DNA from: Undibacterium sp.
GTDB taxonomy: Bacteria > Pseudomonadota > Gammaproteobacteria > Burkholderiales > Burkholderiaceae_D
DNA: 58,187 nt
Assembly (NCBI GenBank): GCA_030645915.1
Contig: JAUSNO010000012.1
Coordinates: 1-58,187, forward strand
Direction of reading: 5' to 3'
The notes beneath the pieces are model-generated. The model had not been told where the DNA came from. It worked only from the letters and a program-made list of their open reading frames with translations, and made no database searches. Both the position numbers and the translations under genes were made by a program. Positions 18,428 to 26,952 of this stretch are shown here, one piece after another (position 1 is the first letter of the stretch; each line of letters opens with the position of its first letter).

Positions 18428-21400
18428 ATGAAAAATTCTAAGTTGGTCGAGTTATTGAGCGCCCGCACTTTCATCGCTTCTGCTATCGCCGTATTACTCG
18501 GATCTGCTTGGGCGGTACAAGCTGCAGACGCGTCGCAAACCATGTTGTTGCGCCAGCCCGCCGTCTCACGCGATCATCTGGCCTTCGTCTATGCGGGCGA
18601 TATCTGGCTCACCGACAGGGCCGGACAACACCCTGTGCAATTGACTACGCATCCGGCTTCCGAATTTTCCCCGCAGTTTTCTCCCGATGGCAAATGGCTG
18701 GCATTCTCTGCCAGCTACGACAATAATACCGACGTGTATGTGGTCGCTGTCGATGGCGGGCAACCGAAGCGCCTGACCTGGCATCCGGGGCAAGATGTGG
18801 TGCGCGGCTGGAGTGCGGACGGCAAGCGGATTTTATTCTCGTCGGCGCGTGAAGTGGCGAATAACCGCAGCAACCAGCTATATGAAATCGCCGTCGATGG
18901 CGGTTTTGAAAAAAAGATCATGGAAGCCGTCGCCTATGAAGGCGCCTGGTCGCCAGACGGTAAGCATCTGGCGTATCGCCCCTATCGCCAAGCCTATGTG
19001 GCCAATGCGGGCTGGCGCCAGCACCGTGGCGGCACCACGCCGCCGGTCTGGATCATCGACCCGGTCAGCAATGCGGTAGAAAAAATCCCGCATGTGAATG
19101 CCAGCGATAGCAACCCGATGTGGCTGCAGAATGAAGTCTATTTCATCTCTGATCGCAACGACGGTGCGGCCAACCTGTTTGCGTATAACCGCCAGACCAA
19201 GGCGGTGCGCCAAGTCAGCAAAGAGACGCTGTGGGACGTACGCAATGCCAATGCCTACGGCCAGAGCATCGTGTATGAAGTCGGTGGCGTGCTGAAGGAG
19301 CTCGATACCGTCACTGGCAATATCAAGACACTGCCGATCAGCATCAACGCGCAAGCACAACAGGCGCGCCCGCAATGGAAAGACGCCAGCAAGACCATCA
19401 CTTCGGCGCAACTCTCGCCTACCGGCAAGCGCGTACTGCTGACTGCGCGTGGCGATGTATTTACGGTTCCGGTGAAGGATGGTTCTACCCGTAACCTGAC
19501 CGAGAGTTCAGGCGTGCGCGAGAAAGATGCATTGTGGAGCCCGGACGGCAATCACATCGCGTATATCTCGGACGCTGGCATGCAGCACACTCTGGTCGTC
19601 AGGGATCAGGCTGGTCTTGAGAAAGCCAAGAGTCATGCTCTGGGCGCAAAAGGCTATTACAAATTGCTGGGCTGGTCGCCGGATAACAAGACCATTGTGT
19701 ATCAGGATTTTCATCTGAACCTGTACGCCATTACCTTGGACAAGGGCAGCGTCAGCAAGATAGACAGCAGCTTGCGCCGGCAGAATTTTCAGATCACTTT
19801 TTCGGCCGATAGCCGCTGGCTTGCGTATACCGTTGCGGGTGAAAACCACTTCAGCCAGATCAAGCTGCACGATTTTGCAACCGGCAAAAACGCCACGCTC
19901 ACTGATGGCCTGAGCCATGCCGAAAACCCGGTGTTTGCGGCCAAAGATTACCTGTACTTTAGCTCGTCGATCAATTCTGGCCCTACCCAGGTTGGCCTGG
20001 ATATGTCCACGCAAGAGCGACCAGTACGCAGCGGCCTGTTTGTTGCCGTACTGGCGGCAGACGGCAAGTCGCCGTTGCTGCCGAAAGAGGGCGACGAGGG
20101 CAGTAAAAAAGAGGACGACAAAAAGGATGGCGATAAAAAAGACAGTGCCAAGGATGAAGCAAAATCCAAGGATGGCAAAGACAGCAAAGACGCTGATAAA
20201 AAAGAGAAACCGGTCAAGCCAGTCAAAATCGATCTGGATGGTTTGCAGCAGCGCATCGTCGCCTTGCCTGTCGCCGAGCGTAATTACGATAGCCTCAATG
20301 TCGCTTCCGACGGCGCCTTGTTTTATCTGGAACGCAAGCAAGCCGGCAGCAGCAACGAACCGCCGGAGGTCGAAGCCAAAGATAACGCCGAGTTATTCCG
20401 TTTCAGTTTTGAAGACAAAAAAACCAAGTCACTCAAGCAGGGTATCGCCAATATTGACATGAGCGCAGACGGCAAAAAATTGCTGCTGCAATCAGGCAAA
20501 GGCGTGTTGCAAATTGCCGATGCCAAAGAGGCGCTCGATGCCAAGGCGATAGACGTAGCGCAGGTGCGCATGCTGGTCAATCCGCGCGAAGAGTGGGAGC
20601 AGATTTTCAATGAAACCTGGTGGATGGAGAAAGAGTTTTTCTACGACCCAAATCTGCATGGCATTAATTGGGATGCGATTTACACGCGTTATCATGCGCT
20701 GCTCAAGGGCGTACAAAGACGCGAAGATCTCAACGAGTTGATGGTGGAAATGATCGGTGAGCTACAGGTGGGGCATAACCGTGTGGGTGGCGGCGATATC
20801 TATAGCGAGCGGCCAGCCAGTGTCGGTTTGTTGGGTGCGGATTTCAGCCTGGAGCAGGGGCGCTACAAGATCAAGACGCTGTTGACCGGCGACCGCTGGA
20901 ACCCCTTCCTGATTGCGCCACTGGCAGCGCCAGGCTTGGGTATCAAGGAAGGCGATTACATCATGGCGATCAATGGCAAACCGCTGGACGCCAGTAAAAA
21001 TATCTACGCCTTGCTGGAAAATACCGTCGGCAAACAAGTCACTTTGAGTATCAGCAACGACCCTGCCGGCAAAGCGCCCAACAGCGCACCGCGCAATGTG
21101 GTGGTGCAGCCTATCGCCAATGAAGGCGGTTTGCGTCAATGGCAATGGATAGAAAAAAATCGCCAATATGTACAAGCCAAAACCGATGGCAAGGTCGCCT
21201 ATGTCTATCTGCCGAATACTGCAGGCGATGGATACAATTACTTCAACCGCATGTTCTTCGCCCAGGTAGAAAAGCAGGCCGTCATCATCGACGAAAGACG
21301 CAACGGCGGCGGCCAGGCAGCCAACTACGTCACCGACGTGCTGAGCCGCCCTTACTTATCGAGCTGGAAGGACAGGGACGGCCTGCTCTACGACACGCCG

Positions 21401-21799
21401 GGCGGCGCCATCTACGGGCCTAAAGCCATGCTGATCGACCAGGATGCAGGCTCCGGCGGCGACTTCTTGCCGTATGCCTTCAAGCGCCTCGGCTTAGGCC
21501 CGCTGATCGGCAAACGCACCTGGGGTGGCCTGATCGGCATCTCGGCCAACCCCGACCTGATCGACGGCGGCAGCCTGGTCGTACCGTTCTTCCGCTTCTT
21601 CACGCCAGACGGTGAATGGCGCGTAGAAAATGAAGGCGTGGCACCGGATATCGACGTCGAGCTGGAGCCGGATCAAGTCAATAAAGGCAAGGACACGCAA
21701 CTCGATGCGGCCATCGCCAACGTGCTGTCGAAGTTACAGACCTACAAGGCGATACAGCACAAGCTGGCACCGGCGTTTCCTAAGGAGTTGGGGAAGTAG
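18428..21799 (+). CDS. Tricorn-like S41 serine protease, exported
   Basis: Large protein of 1123 residues with an N-terminal signal peptide ending near residue 33 (AVLLGSAWAVQAADA). Two beta-propeller regions follow, made of WD40/PD40-like repeats (SPQFSPDGKWLAFSA, WSPDGNHIAYIS and similar). Then come a tricorn core domain (EEWEQIFNETWWMEKEFFYDPNLHG), a PDZ region (GIKEGDYIMAINGKPLDASKN) and the S41 catalytic domain with S1009 in DAGSGGDFLPY. It should be a periplasmic oligopeptide-degrading protease. Residues ~553-598 are extremely rich in Lys and Asp and look like a flexible linker between propeller parts. An AAGG motif precedes the ATG. It stands alone between mutT and repeats. Confidence 0.9.
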   Translation: MKNSKLVELLSARTFIASAIAVLLGSAWAVQAADASQTMLLRQPAVSRDHLAFVYAGDIWLTDRAGQHPVQLTTHPASEFSPQFSPDGKWLAFSASYDNNTDVYVVAVDGGQPKRLTWHPGQDVVRGWSADGKRILFSSAREVANNRSNQLYEIAVDGGFEKKIMEAVAYEGAWSPDGKHLAYRPYRQAYVANAGWRQHRGGTTPPVWIIDPVSNAVEKIPHVNASDSNPMWLQNEVYFISDRNDGAANLFAYNRQTKAVRQVSKETLWDVRNANAYGQSIVYEVGGVLKELDTVTGNIKTLPISINAQAQQARPQWKDASKTITSAQLSPTGKRVLLTARGDVFTVPVKDGSTRNLTESSGVREKDALWSPDGNHIAYISDAGMQHTLVVRDQAGLEKAKSHALGAKGYYKLLGWSPDNKTIVYQDFHLNLYAITLDKGSVSKIDSSLRRQNFQITFSADSRWLAYTVAGENHFSQIKLHDFATGKNATLTDGLSHAENPVFAAKDYLYFSSSINSGPTQVGLDMSTQERPVRSGLFVAVLAADGKSPLLPKEGDEGSKKEDDKKDGDKKDSAKDEAKSKDGKDSKDADKKEKPVKPVKIDLDGLQQRIVALPVAERNYDSLNVASDGALFYLERKQAGSSNEPPEVEAKDNAELFRFSFEDKKTKSLKQGIANIDMSADGKKLLLQSGKGVLQIADAKEALDAKAIDVAQVRMLVNPREEWEQIFNETWWMEKEFFYDPNLHGINWDAIYTRYHALLKGVQRREDLNELMVEMIGELQVGHNRVGGGDIYSERPASVGLLGADFSLEQGRYKIKTLLTGDRWNPFLIAPLAAPGLGIKEGDYIMAINGKPLDASKNIYALLENTVGKQVTLSISNDPAGKAPNSAPRNVVVQPIANEGGLRQWQWIEKNRQYVQAKTDGKVAYVYLPNTAGDGYNYFNRMFFAQVEKQAVIIDERRNGGGQAANYVTDVLSRPYLSSWKDRDGLLYDTPGGAIYGPKAMLIDQDAGSGGDFLPYAFKRLGLGPLIGKRTWGGLIGISANPDLIDGGSLVVPFFRFFTPDGEWRVENEGVAPDIDVELEPDQVNKGKDTQLDAAIANVLSKLQTYKAIQHKLAPAFPKELGK

Positions 21800-21846
21800 G
21801 TCAACAGAGTATGTGGCAAAGCCGTCGATGAAGACAGCGTTGCCCG

Positions 21847-22008
21847 GCAGCCTGTCGGACTTAGGAGTTGTCGGCTGCAAAATCACCTGGACGGTGGATA
21901 TTTCATCGACTTTTTGGTCAATATCTAGATATTGACGCTGCAAATCCGATGAAATCTGCCCTCGTCCAGCCGATTTTTCGCTTCGACACCCTAAGTCCGA
22001 CAGGCTGC
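21847..22008. repeat. MITE-B, copy 1 (162 bp)
   Basis: The ends are perfect 19-bp inverted repeats: GCAGCCTGTCGGACTTAGG (21847-21865) and its reverse complement (21990-22008). The interior carries the 20-bp perfect palindrome GTCAATATCTAGATATTGAC. The whole element recurs in reverse orientation, and at exactly the same length, at 35541-35702. No transposase is encoded. It begins 47 bp after the tricorn-like gene stop codon. Confidence 0.9.
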
Positions 22009-22028
22009 TAGCTAAATTGACCGCGCAC

Positions 22029-22071
22029 AAAAACCACTGGCATCGGAAAAACCGTTACCAGTGGTTTTTTA
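22029..22071 (+). terminator. Terminator downstream of tricorn-like gene
   Basis: AAAAACCACTGG (22029-22040) and CCAGTGGTTTTT (22058-22069) form a 12-bp stem with a 17-nt loop and a T-run. It lies 3' of MITE-B copy 1, so the terminator of the tricorn-like gene appears to have been separated from it by the element. Confidence 0.75.
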
Positions 22072-22140
22072 TTTGGAGTGGGTAAGATGCGATTTTAAAA
22101 ATTCTAAACTTAAAAAGTCTACATGCAGGATGGCTGGGAA

Positions 22141-22204
22141 CGCACTATCCATGCGGGTTTCCAGACATGCTGGCCTGCAAGCCGCACGGGGATTGCGTGC
22201 TGGG
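22141..22204. repeat. Palindromic repeat R, copy 2
   Basis: It begins with the invariant core CGCACTATCCATGCG and continues to a right half related to GCATGGGCATTGCGTG. The arms are less symmetrical than in copy 1. It lies in the 1067-bp non-coding region between the tricorn-like gene and dadX. Confidence 0.85.
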
Positions 22205-22408
22205 CCAGTTGATGAAATTCTTTTTCATTACTAGATCTATAGCGGGATAGATCACATTCATATGGCGTTATTGATGCACGGATTGCGTGATACGACCTTG
22301 ATGATGTGTTTATTTGCTGAAAAATCATTTATTTAGCGTCGAAAAATTTTACACTAATGACGTGATAATCAATGGAAAAAAAATATAAATCAATAAAAAC
22401 AGCGATGT

Positions 22409-22532
22409 AGGGCGGGTGCAACCCACGCCGAAAGACCTTTGAAAATCACTGCAGATTTGGTTCAATGCGACGTTTATATTTGAACGATAAATCGTAGATA
22501 CACTGATTTACAACTCTGGTTGCACCCGCCCT
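22409..22532. repeat. Inverted-repeat element with 15-bp ends
   Basis: AGGGCGGGTGCAACC (22409-22423) and its exact reverse complement (22518-22532) enclose about 94 bp without a convincing gene. The G/C-rich ends contrast with the A/T-rich surroundings, as in many small mobile repeats. Only one copy is in the window. It lies upstream of the dadX regulatory region. Confidence 0.7.
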
Positions 22533-22589
22533 GCTTGGTTTGTTATGTCATCCGGTATAAATGACGCAATCAGTTCGCATTAAAAAATT

Positions 22590-22626
22590 TGTATTGATTT
22601 CATTACAGTGTAATTAAAACCTTACA
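22590..22626 (+). promoter_or_regulatory. Two adjacent TyrR-type boxes upstream of dadX
   Basis: TGTAATTAAAACCTTACA (22609-22626) fits the TyrR box TGTAAA-N6-TTTACA at 10 of 12 positions and is embedded in a perfect 8-bp inverted repeat, CAGTGTAA/TTACACTG (22606-22629). TGTATTGATTTCATTACA (22590-22607) is a weaker match with TGTA/TACA outer positions. The centres are 19 bp apart. Adjacent strong and weak boxes are characteristic of TyrR targets. A TyrR-like gene lies at the end of the dad cluster, so these are likely its binding sites, centred about 190-210 bp before the predicted transcription start. Confidence 0.65.
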
Positions 22627-22721
22627 CTGCATGCTTTTCTTTCCATCGTATAGCGCGTATTATTATTCCCAAGAAAAAAAGGACATGATTTGTATTAAAT
22701 TCGATACGGTCAATTTATTCA

Positions 22722-22734
22722 AATCAATGCGTAG
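22722..22734 (+). promoter_or_regulatory. IHF-like site between TyrR boxes and sigma-54 promoter
   Basis: AATCAATGCGTAG matches the IHF consensus WATCAA-N4-TTR at 8 of 9 defined positions and lies in A/T-rich DNA between the TyrR-type boxes and the -24/-12 promoter. That is the usual place for DNA bending at enhancer-dependent promoters. Such short matches also arise by chance. Confidence 0.4.
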
Positions 22735-22780
22735 ATGTCTAAGTAATTGAATTCTTTCATTAAATATTATTTATTGGTGA

Positions 22781-22795
22781 TGGCACGGCGATTGC
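22781..22795 (+). promoter_or_regulatory. Sigma-54 (-24/-12) promoter of dadX
   Basis: TGGCAC-GGCGA-TTGC (extended TGGCACG...TTGCT) matches the sigma-54 consensus TGGCACG-N4-TTGCW. The GG (22782-22783) and GC (22794-22795) are the invariant pair at the correct 12-bp offset. Transcription would begin near 22806, leaving a leader of about 60 nt before the dadX ATG. Confidence 0.8.
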
Positions 22796-22866
22796 TATAT
22801 CGCTCGTGACGCTGGTCTTGCGCAATGGACGCGAGAATATTGACGAATCACCATGGAGAGACATAC

Positions 22867-24036
22867 ATGCAGCAAGAGGCCGGACGCGCAGGCGCGGTAC
22901 TGAAGATCGATTTGTCTGCCTTGCGCAATAACTATAGCTTGTTGCGTAGTAAGTTGGGCGCGGCGGCTTGTGGTGCGGCAGTCAAGGCCGATGCCTATGG
23001 CTTGGGCGCGCTGCGGGTGTCGCAGACTTTGGTGGAAGAAGGTTGCCGGCATTTGTTTGTCGCGCATCTGGAAGAGGCGATTGCGCTGCGCCCGCATATT
23101 GACGCTATTGCCGATTCAGTGGCGATTTATGTGATGCACGGTTCTCCGGTCGGCTATGAGGCGGAATTTATTGAGCACCGCTGCATTCCGGTCTTGAACA
23201 GCGCTGAACAGATTCTGGCGTGGCGCGCTTTGGCCGTAGCCAGGCAGACTGAATTGCCGGCGATCATACAGATCGATACCGGGATGTCGCGCATGGGTTT
23301 GTCTGATGCTGAAGTACGTGCATGGTTGGCTGACCCGGATTTTATCCGCGGGATTAAGCTGCAGTATCTGATGAGCCATCTGGCCTGCGCCGAAGATCAG
23401 CAGCATCCCATGAATGCGCAGCAATTGGCGCTGTTTAATTCTCTACGGGCGCAATTGCCGACCTGCGGTGCCAGTCTGGCGAATTCTTCCGGCATCTTTT
23501 TGGGTTCCGATTTTCATTTTGATCTGGTACGCCCTGGTGCTGCCCTGTACGGCGTGGCACCGGTTGCCGGTCAGGCCAATCCCATGCAGGCGGTGGCGCA
23601 TTTGCAGGGCAAAATTATCCAGACGCGCGAGATCGCCGCAGGTACAGGAGTGGGATACGGACTGACATGGTGCAGCACACAGCCCAGTCGTATTGCCACC
23701 GTGGCGGTGGGCTACGCCGATGGCTGGTTGCGTGCATTGAGCAATCGCGGCGTGGTGCACATTGACGGTATCGCAGCGCCCATGGTCGGCAATGTATCGA
23801 TGGACACGATCACGATTGATGTCAGCCATGTCCCGCACGATAAGCTGGCACCGGGTGCGCTGGTTGATCTTATCTCTGTTGCTAATACGGTGGATCAGGT
23901 TGCCGAGCGCGCGGGAACGATAGGGTATGAAATTTTGACCAGCCTGGGCATGCGCTATCAACGCGAATATTCAGATGCATATTTAAGTGCAAGCCCAGCT
24001 GCGCATGTGGCTACACCAACAGAAACTCACCCATAA
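22867..24036 (+). CDS. dadX: Catabolic alanine racemase
   Basis: Pyridoxal-phosphate enzyme interconverting L- and D-alanine. The 389-residue protein carries the cofactor lysine K40 in [12 protein letters not shown] and the catalytic tyrosine Y264 in [10 protein letters not shown]. The start at 22867 is chosen because GGAGA lies 8 nt upstream; an in-frame ATG at 22825 lacks this. Direct linkage to dadA (18 bp) shows that it is the catabolic DadX type and not a cell-wall-dedicated Alr, although it could also supply D-alanine for peptidoglycan. A sigma-54 promoter lies upstream. The protein ends in a short poorly conserved tail ([16 protein letters not shown]). Confidence 0.93.
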   Translation: MQQEAGRAGAVLKIDLSALRNNYSLLRSKLGAAACGAAVKADAYGLGALRVSQTLVEEGCRHLFVAHLEEAIALRPHIDAIADSVAIYVMHGSPVGYEAEFIEHRCIPVLNSAEQILAWRALAVARQTELPAIIQIDTGMSRMGLSDAEVRAWLADPDFIRGIKLQYLMSHLACAEDQQHPMNAQQLALFNSLRAQLPTCGASLANSSGIFLGSDFHFDLVRPGAALYGVAPVAGQANPMQAVAHLQGKIIQTREIAAGTGVGYGLTWCSTQPSRIATVAVGYADGWLRALSNRGVVHIDGIAAPMVGNVSMDTITIDVSHVPHDKLAPGALVDLISVANTVDQVAERAGTIGYEILTSLGMRYQREYSDAYLSASPAAHVATPTETHP

Positions 24037-24053
24037 ACTCCGGAGTAAATATA

Positions 24054-25349
24054 ATGAAAGTAGTCATTTTAGGCGCAGGCGTGATCGGTACCGCATCGGC
24101 ATATTACTTGGCCAGGGCAGGGCATGAAGTCACCGTGCTGGAGCGCCAGCCTGCATCCGGGTTGGAAACCAGTTTTGCCAATGCCGGTGAAGTGTCTCCC
24201 GGATATTCTGCTCCTTGGGCAGGGCCTGGCGTGCCGTTGAAAGCGATCAAGTGGCTGATGATGCAGCATAGCCCGCTGGCAATCACACCTAGCCTTGATC
24301 CGCAAATGTGGCGCTGGGTGATGCAGATGCTGATGAATTGCACGACCAAACGCTACGAGATCAACAAGGGTCGCATGCTGCGCATGGCGGAATACAGCCG
24401 CGACGTATTGCAGCAATTGCGCAGCGATACTGGCATTAGCTACGATCAGCGTACGCAGGGCACCTTGCAGTTGTTTCGCAATCAGCAGCAGTTGGATGCC
24501 TCGGCGACTGATATCGCTATCCTGCAGCGTTACGGCGTGCCGTATGAATCCCTGGATAAGGCGGCGTGCCTGAAAGTGGAGCCTGCCCTGGCGCAGGTGC
24601 AGCATAAGTTTATCGGTGCCTTGCGTTTGCCTGGCGACGAAACCGGTGATTGCTTCAAGTTCACACAAAATCTGGCCAAGCTGGCCGAAGAATTAGGCGT
24701 TAAGTTCAAGTATGGCGTGAGCATAGAACGTTTGATCACCGAAGGTGACAAGATGACAGGCGTGATGACGTCAGAAGGTTTGGTGACGGCGGATAGTTTT
24801 GTGCTGGCGCTGGGCAGTTATTCGCCGATCTTGCTGCGTGATCTGGGCGTAAAAATTCCGGTGTACCCGATCAAAGGTTATTCCATTACCGTGCCGATTA
24901 CCGATGCCGCCAGTGCGCCGGAATCGACCGTGATGGATGAAACCTATAAGGTGGCGATCACACGTTTGGGTGACCGTATTCGCGTCGGCGGTACGGCAGA
25001 AATCACTGGCTACAATCTTGATCTGCGTGCAGCGCGTAGGGCGACACTGGAACATTCTGTGACCGATTTATTCCCGAATGGCGGTGATGTGTCGCGCGCA
25101 GAATTCTGGACAGGTCTGCGCCCGATGACGCCGGACGGTACGCCTATCGTCGGCCCTACGCCTTTCCGCAATCTGTTCCTGAACACCGGGCATGGCACAC
25201 TGGGCTGGACCATGGCCTGTGGCTCCGGCCGCTTTATTGCCGATGTGGTGTCAGGCAAGCGCCCTGAGATTTCGACTGAGGGCTTGTTCATGGATAGATA
25301 TGGTAGCGTCAACAAGCCGATCTTCGCCGGCAAAGAACTGCAAGCCTGA
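24054..25349 (+). CDS. dadA: D-amino acid dehydrogenase small subunit
   Basis: Membrane-associated FAD flavoprotein that oxidises D-alanine to pyruvate and ammonia and passes electrons to the respiratory chain. The 431-residue length equals that of the enterobacterial enzyme. The FAD-binding [25 protein letters not shown] is at the N-terminus, followed by [19 protein letters not shown], and the C-terminal [14 protein letters not shown] and [14 protein letters not shown] blocks are present. A CGGAG motif lies upstream of the ATG. It lies 18 bp after dadX and 39 bp before the TyrR-like gene. Together the enzymes allow alanine to be used as carbon, nitrogen and energy source. Confidence 0.96.
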   Translation: MKVVILGAGVIGTASAYYLARAGHEVTVLERQPASGLETSFANAGEVSPGYSAPWAGPGVPLKAIKWLMMQHSPLAITPSLDPQMWRWVMQMLMNCTTKRYEINKGRMLRMAEYSRDVLQQLRSDTGISYDQRTQGTLQLFRNQQQLDASATDIAILQRYGVPYESLDKAACLKVEPALAQVQHKFIGALRLPGDETGDCFKFTQNLAKLAEELGVKFKYGVSIERLITEGDKMTGVMTSEGLVTADSFVLALGSYSPILLRDLGVKIPVYPIKGYSITVPITDAASAPESTVMDETYKVAITRLGDRIRVGGTAEITGYNLDLRAARRATLEHSVTDLFPNGGDVSRAEFWTGLRPMTPDGTPIVGPTPFRNLFLNTGHGTLGWTMACGSGRFIADVVSGKRPEISTEGLFMDRYGSVNKPIFAGKELQA

Positions 25350-25350
25350 T

Positions 25351-25386
25351 TTTGATCTTGAATTTGATCCCGAATTTGATTCTGAA
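25351..25386 (+). repeat. Three 12-bp tandem repeats filling the dadA-regulator spacer
   Basis: TTTGATCTTGAA, TTTGATCCCGAA and TTTGATTCTGAA occur head to tail with no gap, directly between the dadA stop (25347-25349) and the ATG of the regulator (25389). The array leaves no obvious Shine-Dalgarno sequence. Slippage here could alter translation of the regulator. Confidence 0.75.
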
Positions 25387-25388
25387 AA

Positions 25389-26948
25389 ATGCGCGTTAAC
25401 ATCCATTTCCAAGATCGTGTCGGTATAGCGCACGAAATCCTTGCGGTGCTGGCGCGGCGGAGTCTGAACGTGCTTGCCGTGGAGGTCGCGCCGCCGAATA
25501 TTTACATCGATATTCCGGAGCTAACCGAAGCGATGCTGCCGTCGCTGCAAGTAGATTGCGATAAAGTGCCCGGCGTTGGGCAAATCCATATTCTGGATAT
25601 CTTGCCAGGATTGCGACGTCAGTTAAACCTCGACACGATGATGGCGGTAATGGAAGACCCGGTGATCGTCATTGATGCGGTAGGAAAGGTCGTGATCGCC
25701 AATGCGGCGGCGGCAGTCGTCGCCGGCATGAGCGAGGAGGCGCTTTGCCAGAAAACCTTGATCGATCTGTTGGGTGAGTCGTCAACGCAAAACGAGTTGA
25801 TATCGAATGCGTTTCGCGTTCCTTCGCGAGAAGTGATGTTGAACGGCGAACCTTTTCTGATGGATGTGACGCCAGTTTCCGAACCTTTGTCGGACACCAT
25901 TGCCAAACCGGTTCAGGCAATTGGTGCATTGCTCACCCTGCATGCGCCCAAGAGGATCGGTGGCCGTCTGCATGCCATTCAGCATCTGGAAGGAAGCGGG
26001 TTTCATTTCATTCTCGGCGAATCCGAGCAGATTCATGGTTTGAAGAAAAGAGCGGCACGCGTGGCTGTTGTGGATGCGCCTTTGCTGATCACAGGCGAAA
26101 CCGGTACGGGTAAAGAATTACTGGCACAGGCTTGCCATGGCGTGAGCGCACGCAGGGATTCGCCATTTCTGGAACTTAATTGCGCCGCCTTGCCTGAGAG
26201 CCTGGCGGAAAGCGAATTGTTTGGCTACATGGCGGGCGCGTTTACTGGCGCGCAGCGCGGGGGCAAACCTGGCCTCATAGAAATGGCGGATGGTGGAACG
26301 GTATTTCTCGATGAAATCGGCGAGATGTCCTTGTATCTGCAAGCCAAGTTACTACGTTTTCTGAATGACGGCAAGTTTCGGCGCATCGGCGGTGACAAAG
26401 AGGTCAAGGTGAATGTGCGCATCATTAGCGCCACGCATAGAAACCTCAAAAAAATGGTGCAAGAGGGCGCATTCCGCGAAGATCTTTTTTATCGGTTGAA
26501 CGTGTTGCATCTTGAGATGCCCGCCTTGCGCGAACGGCCTGACGATATTTTATTACTGGCAAGGCACTTTATCGAACGCGCCTGCACACAGGCGCAAAAA
26601 CCTGTCTGCAGGCTCAATGCCGCTGCGTGTGCCGCATTGGTATCCAATCGCTGGCCAGGGAACGTCCGCCAGCTGCAAAACGTCGTTTTCAGGGCAATCA
26701 CCATGTCGGACCAGCGCGTACTCGATGCGGCAGATCTGGATTGGGCAGAGGGTAGCATCACTGCTGACGACGTGAAGGGGGATGCTGCAGAGAGTTGGGA
26801 GCTGTCAGTCAATGCCTTTGAGTCGGCCTTACTGGAAAAACTTTATCCGCAATACCCTTCAAGCAGAAAGCTGGCAGCCAGACTTGCCACCTCACATTCG
26901 ATGGTTGCCGCCAAATTACGAAAGCACGGCATTCCAAAAAAACGCTGA
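25389..26948 (+). CDS. TyrR-family sigma-54-dependent activator of the dad cluster
   Basis: Regulator of 519 residues with TyrR architecture. An ACT domain (about 1-75) opens MRVNIHFQDRVGIAHEILAV, then come a PAS-like region (about 78-190) and an AAA+ domain with Walker A GETGTGKE (236-243), FLDE (306-309) and RWPGNVRQLQN (421-431). A TyrR-like HTH (about 489-514, PSSRKLAARLATSHSMVAAKLRKHGI) ends the protein. GAFTGA is intact at 283-288, so it can probably contact sigma-54, unlike E. coli TyrR. Its position after dadX-dadA, plus TyrR-type boxes and a -24/-12 promoter ahead of dadX, suggests that it activates this cluster. The ligand may be alanine or an aromatic amino acid. It ends 4 bp from the convergent yacG. 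Confidence 0.9.
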   Translation: MRVNIHFQDRVGIAHEILAVLARRSLNVLAVEVAPPNIYIDIPELTEAMLPSLQVDCDKVPGVGQIHILDILPGLRRQLNLDTMMAVMEDPVIVIDAVGKVVIANAAAAVVAGMSEEALCQKTLIDLLGESSTQNELISNAFRVPSREVMLNGEPFLMDVTPVSEPLSDTIAKPVQAIGALLTLHAPKRIGGRLHAIQHLEGSGFHFILGESEQIHGLKKRAARVAVVDAPLLITGETGTGKELLAQACHGVSARRDSPFLELNCAALPESLAESELFGYMAGAFTGAQRGGKPGLIEMADGGTVFLDEIGEMSLYLQAKLLRFLNDGKFRRIGGDKEVKVNVRIISATHRNLKKMVQEGAFREDLFYRLNVLHLEMPALRERPDDILLLARHFIERACTQAQKPVCRLNAAACAALVSNRWPGNVRQLQNVVFRAITMSDQRVLDAADLDWAEGSITADDVKGDAAESWELSVNAFESALLEKLYPQYPSSRKLAARLATSHSMVAAKLRKHGIPKKR

Positions 26949-26952
26949 AATT

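Noticed and set aside
19508..20341. 277-codon open frame antisense to the tricorn-like gene
   Set aside because: It lies wholly within a well-supported coding region, and its apparent hydrophobic stretch is the reverse of the Lys/Asp-rich linker.
21734..22030. 98-codon minus-strand frame across MITE-B copy 1, and the similar plus-strand frame 35429-35662 across copy 2
   Set aside because: The shared peptide (LSDLGCRSEK...SSDLQRQYLDIDQK) is simply translation of the repeated element; both frames borrow their starts from unrelated flanking sequence.
22409..22532. Riboswitch or leader RNA for dadX
   Set aside because: The inverted repeat is upstream of the predicted transcription start and looks like a mobile element end pair rather than a leader structure.
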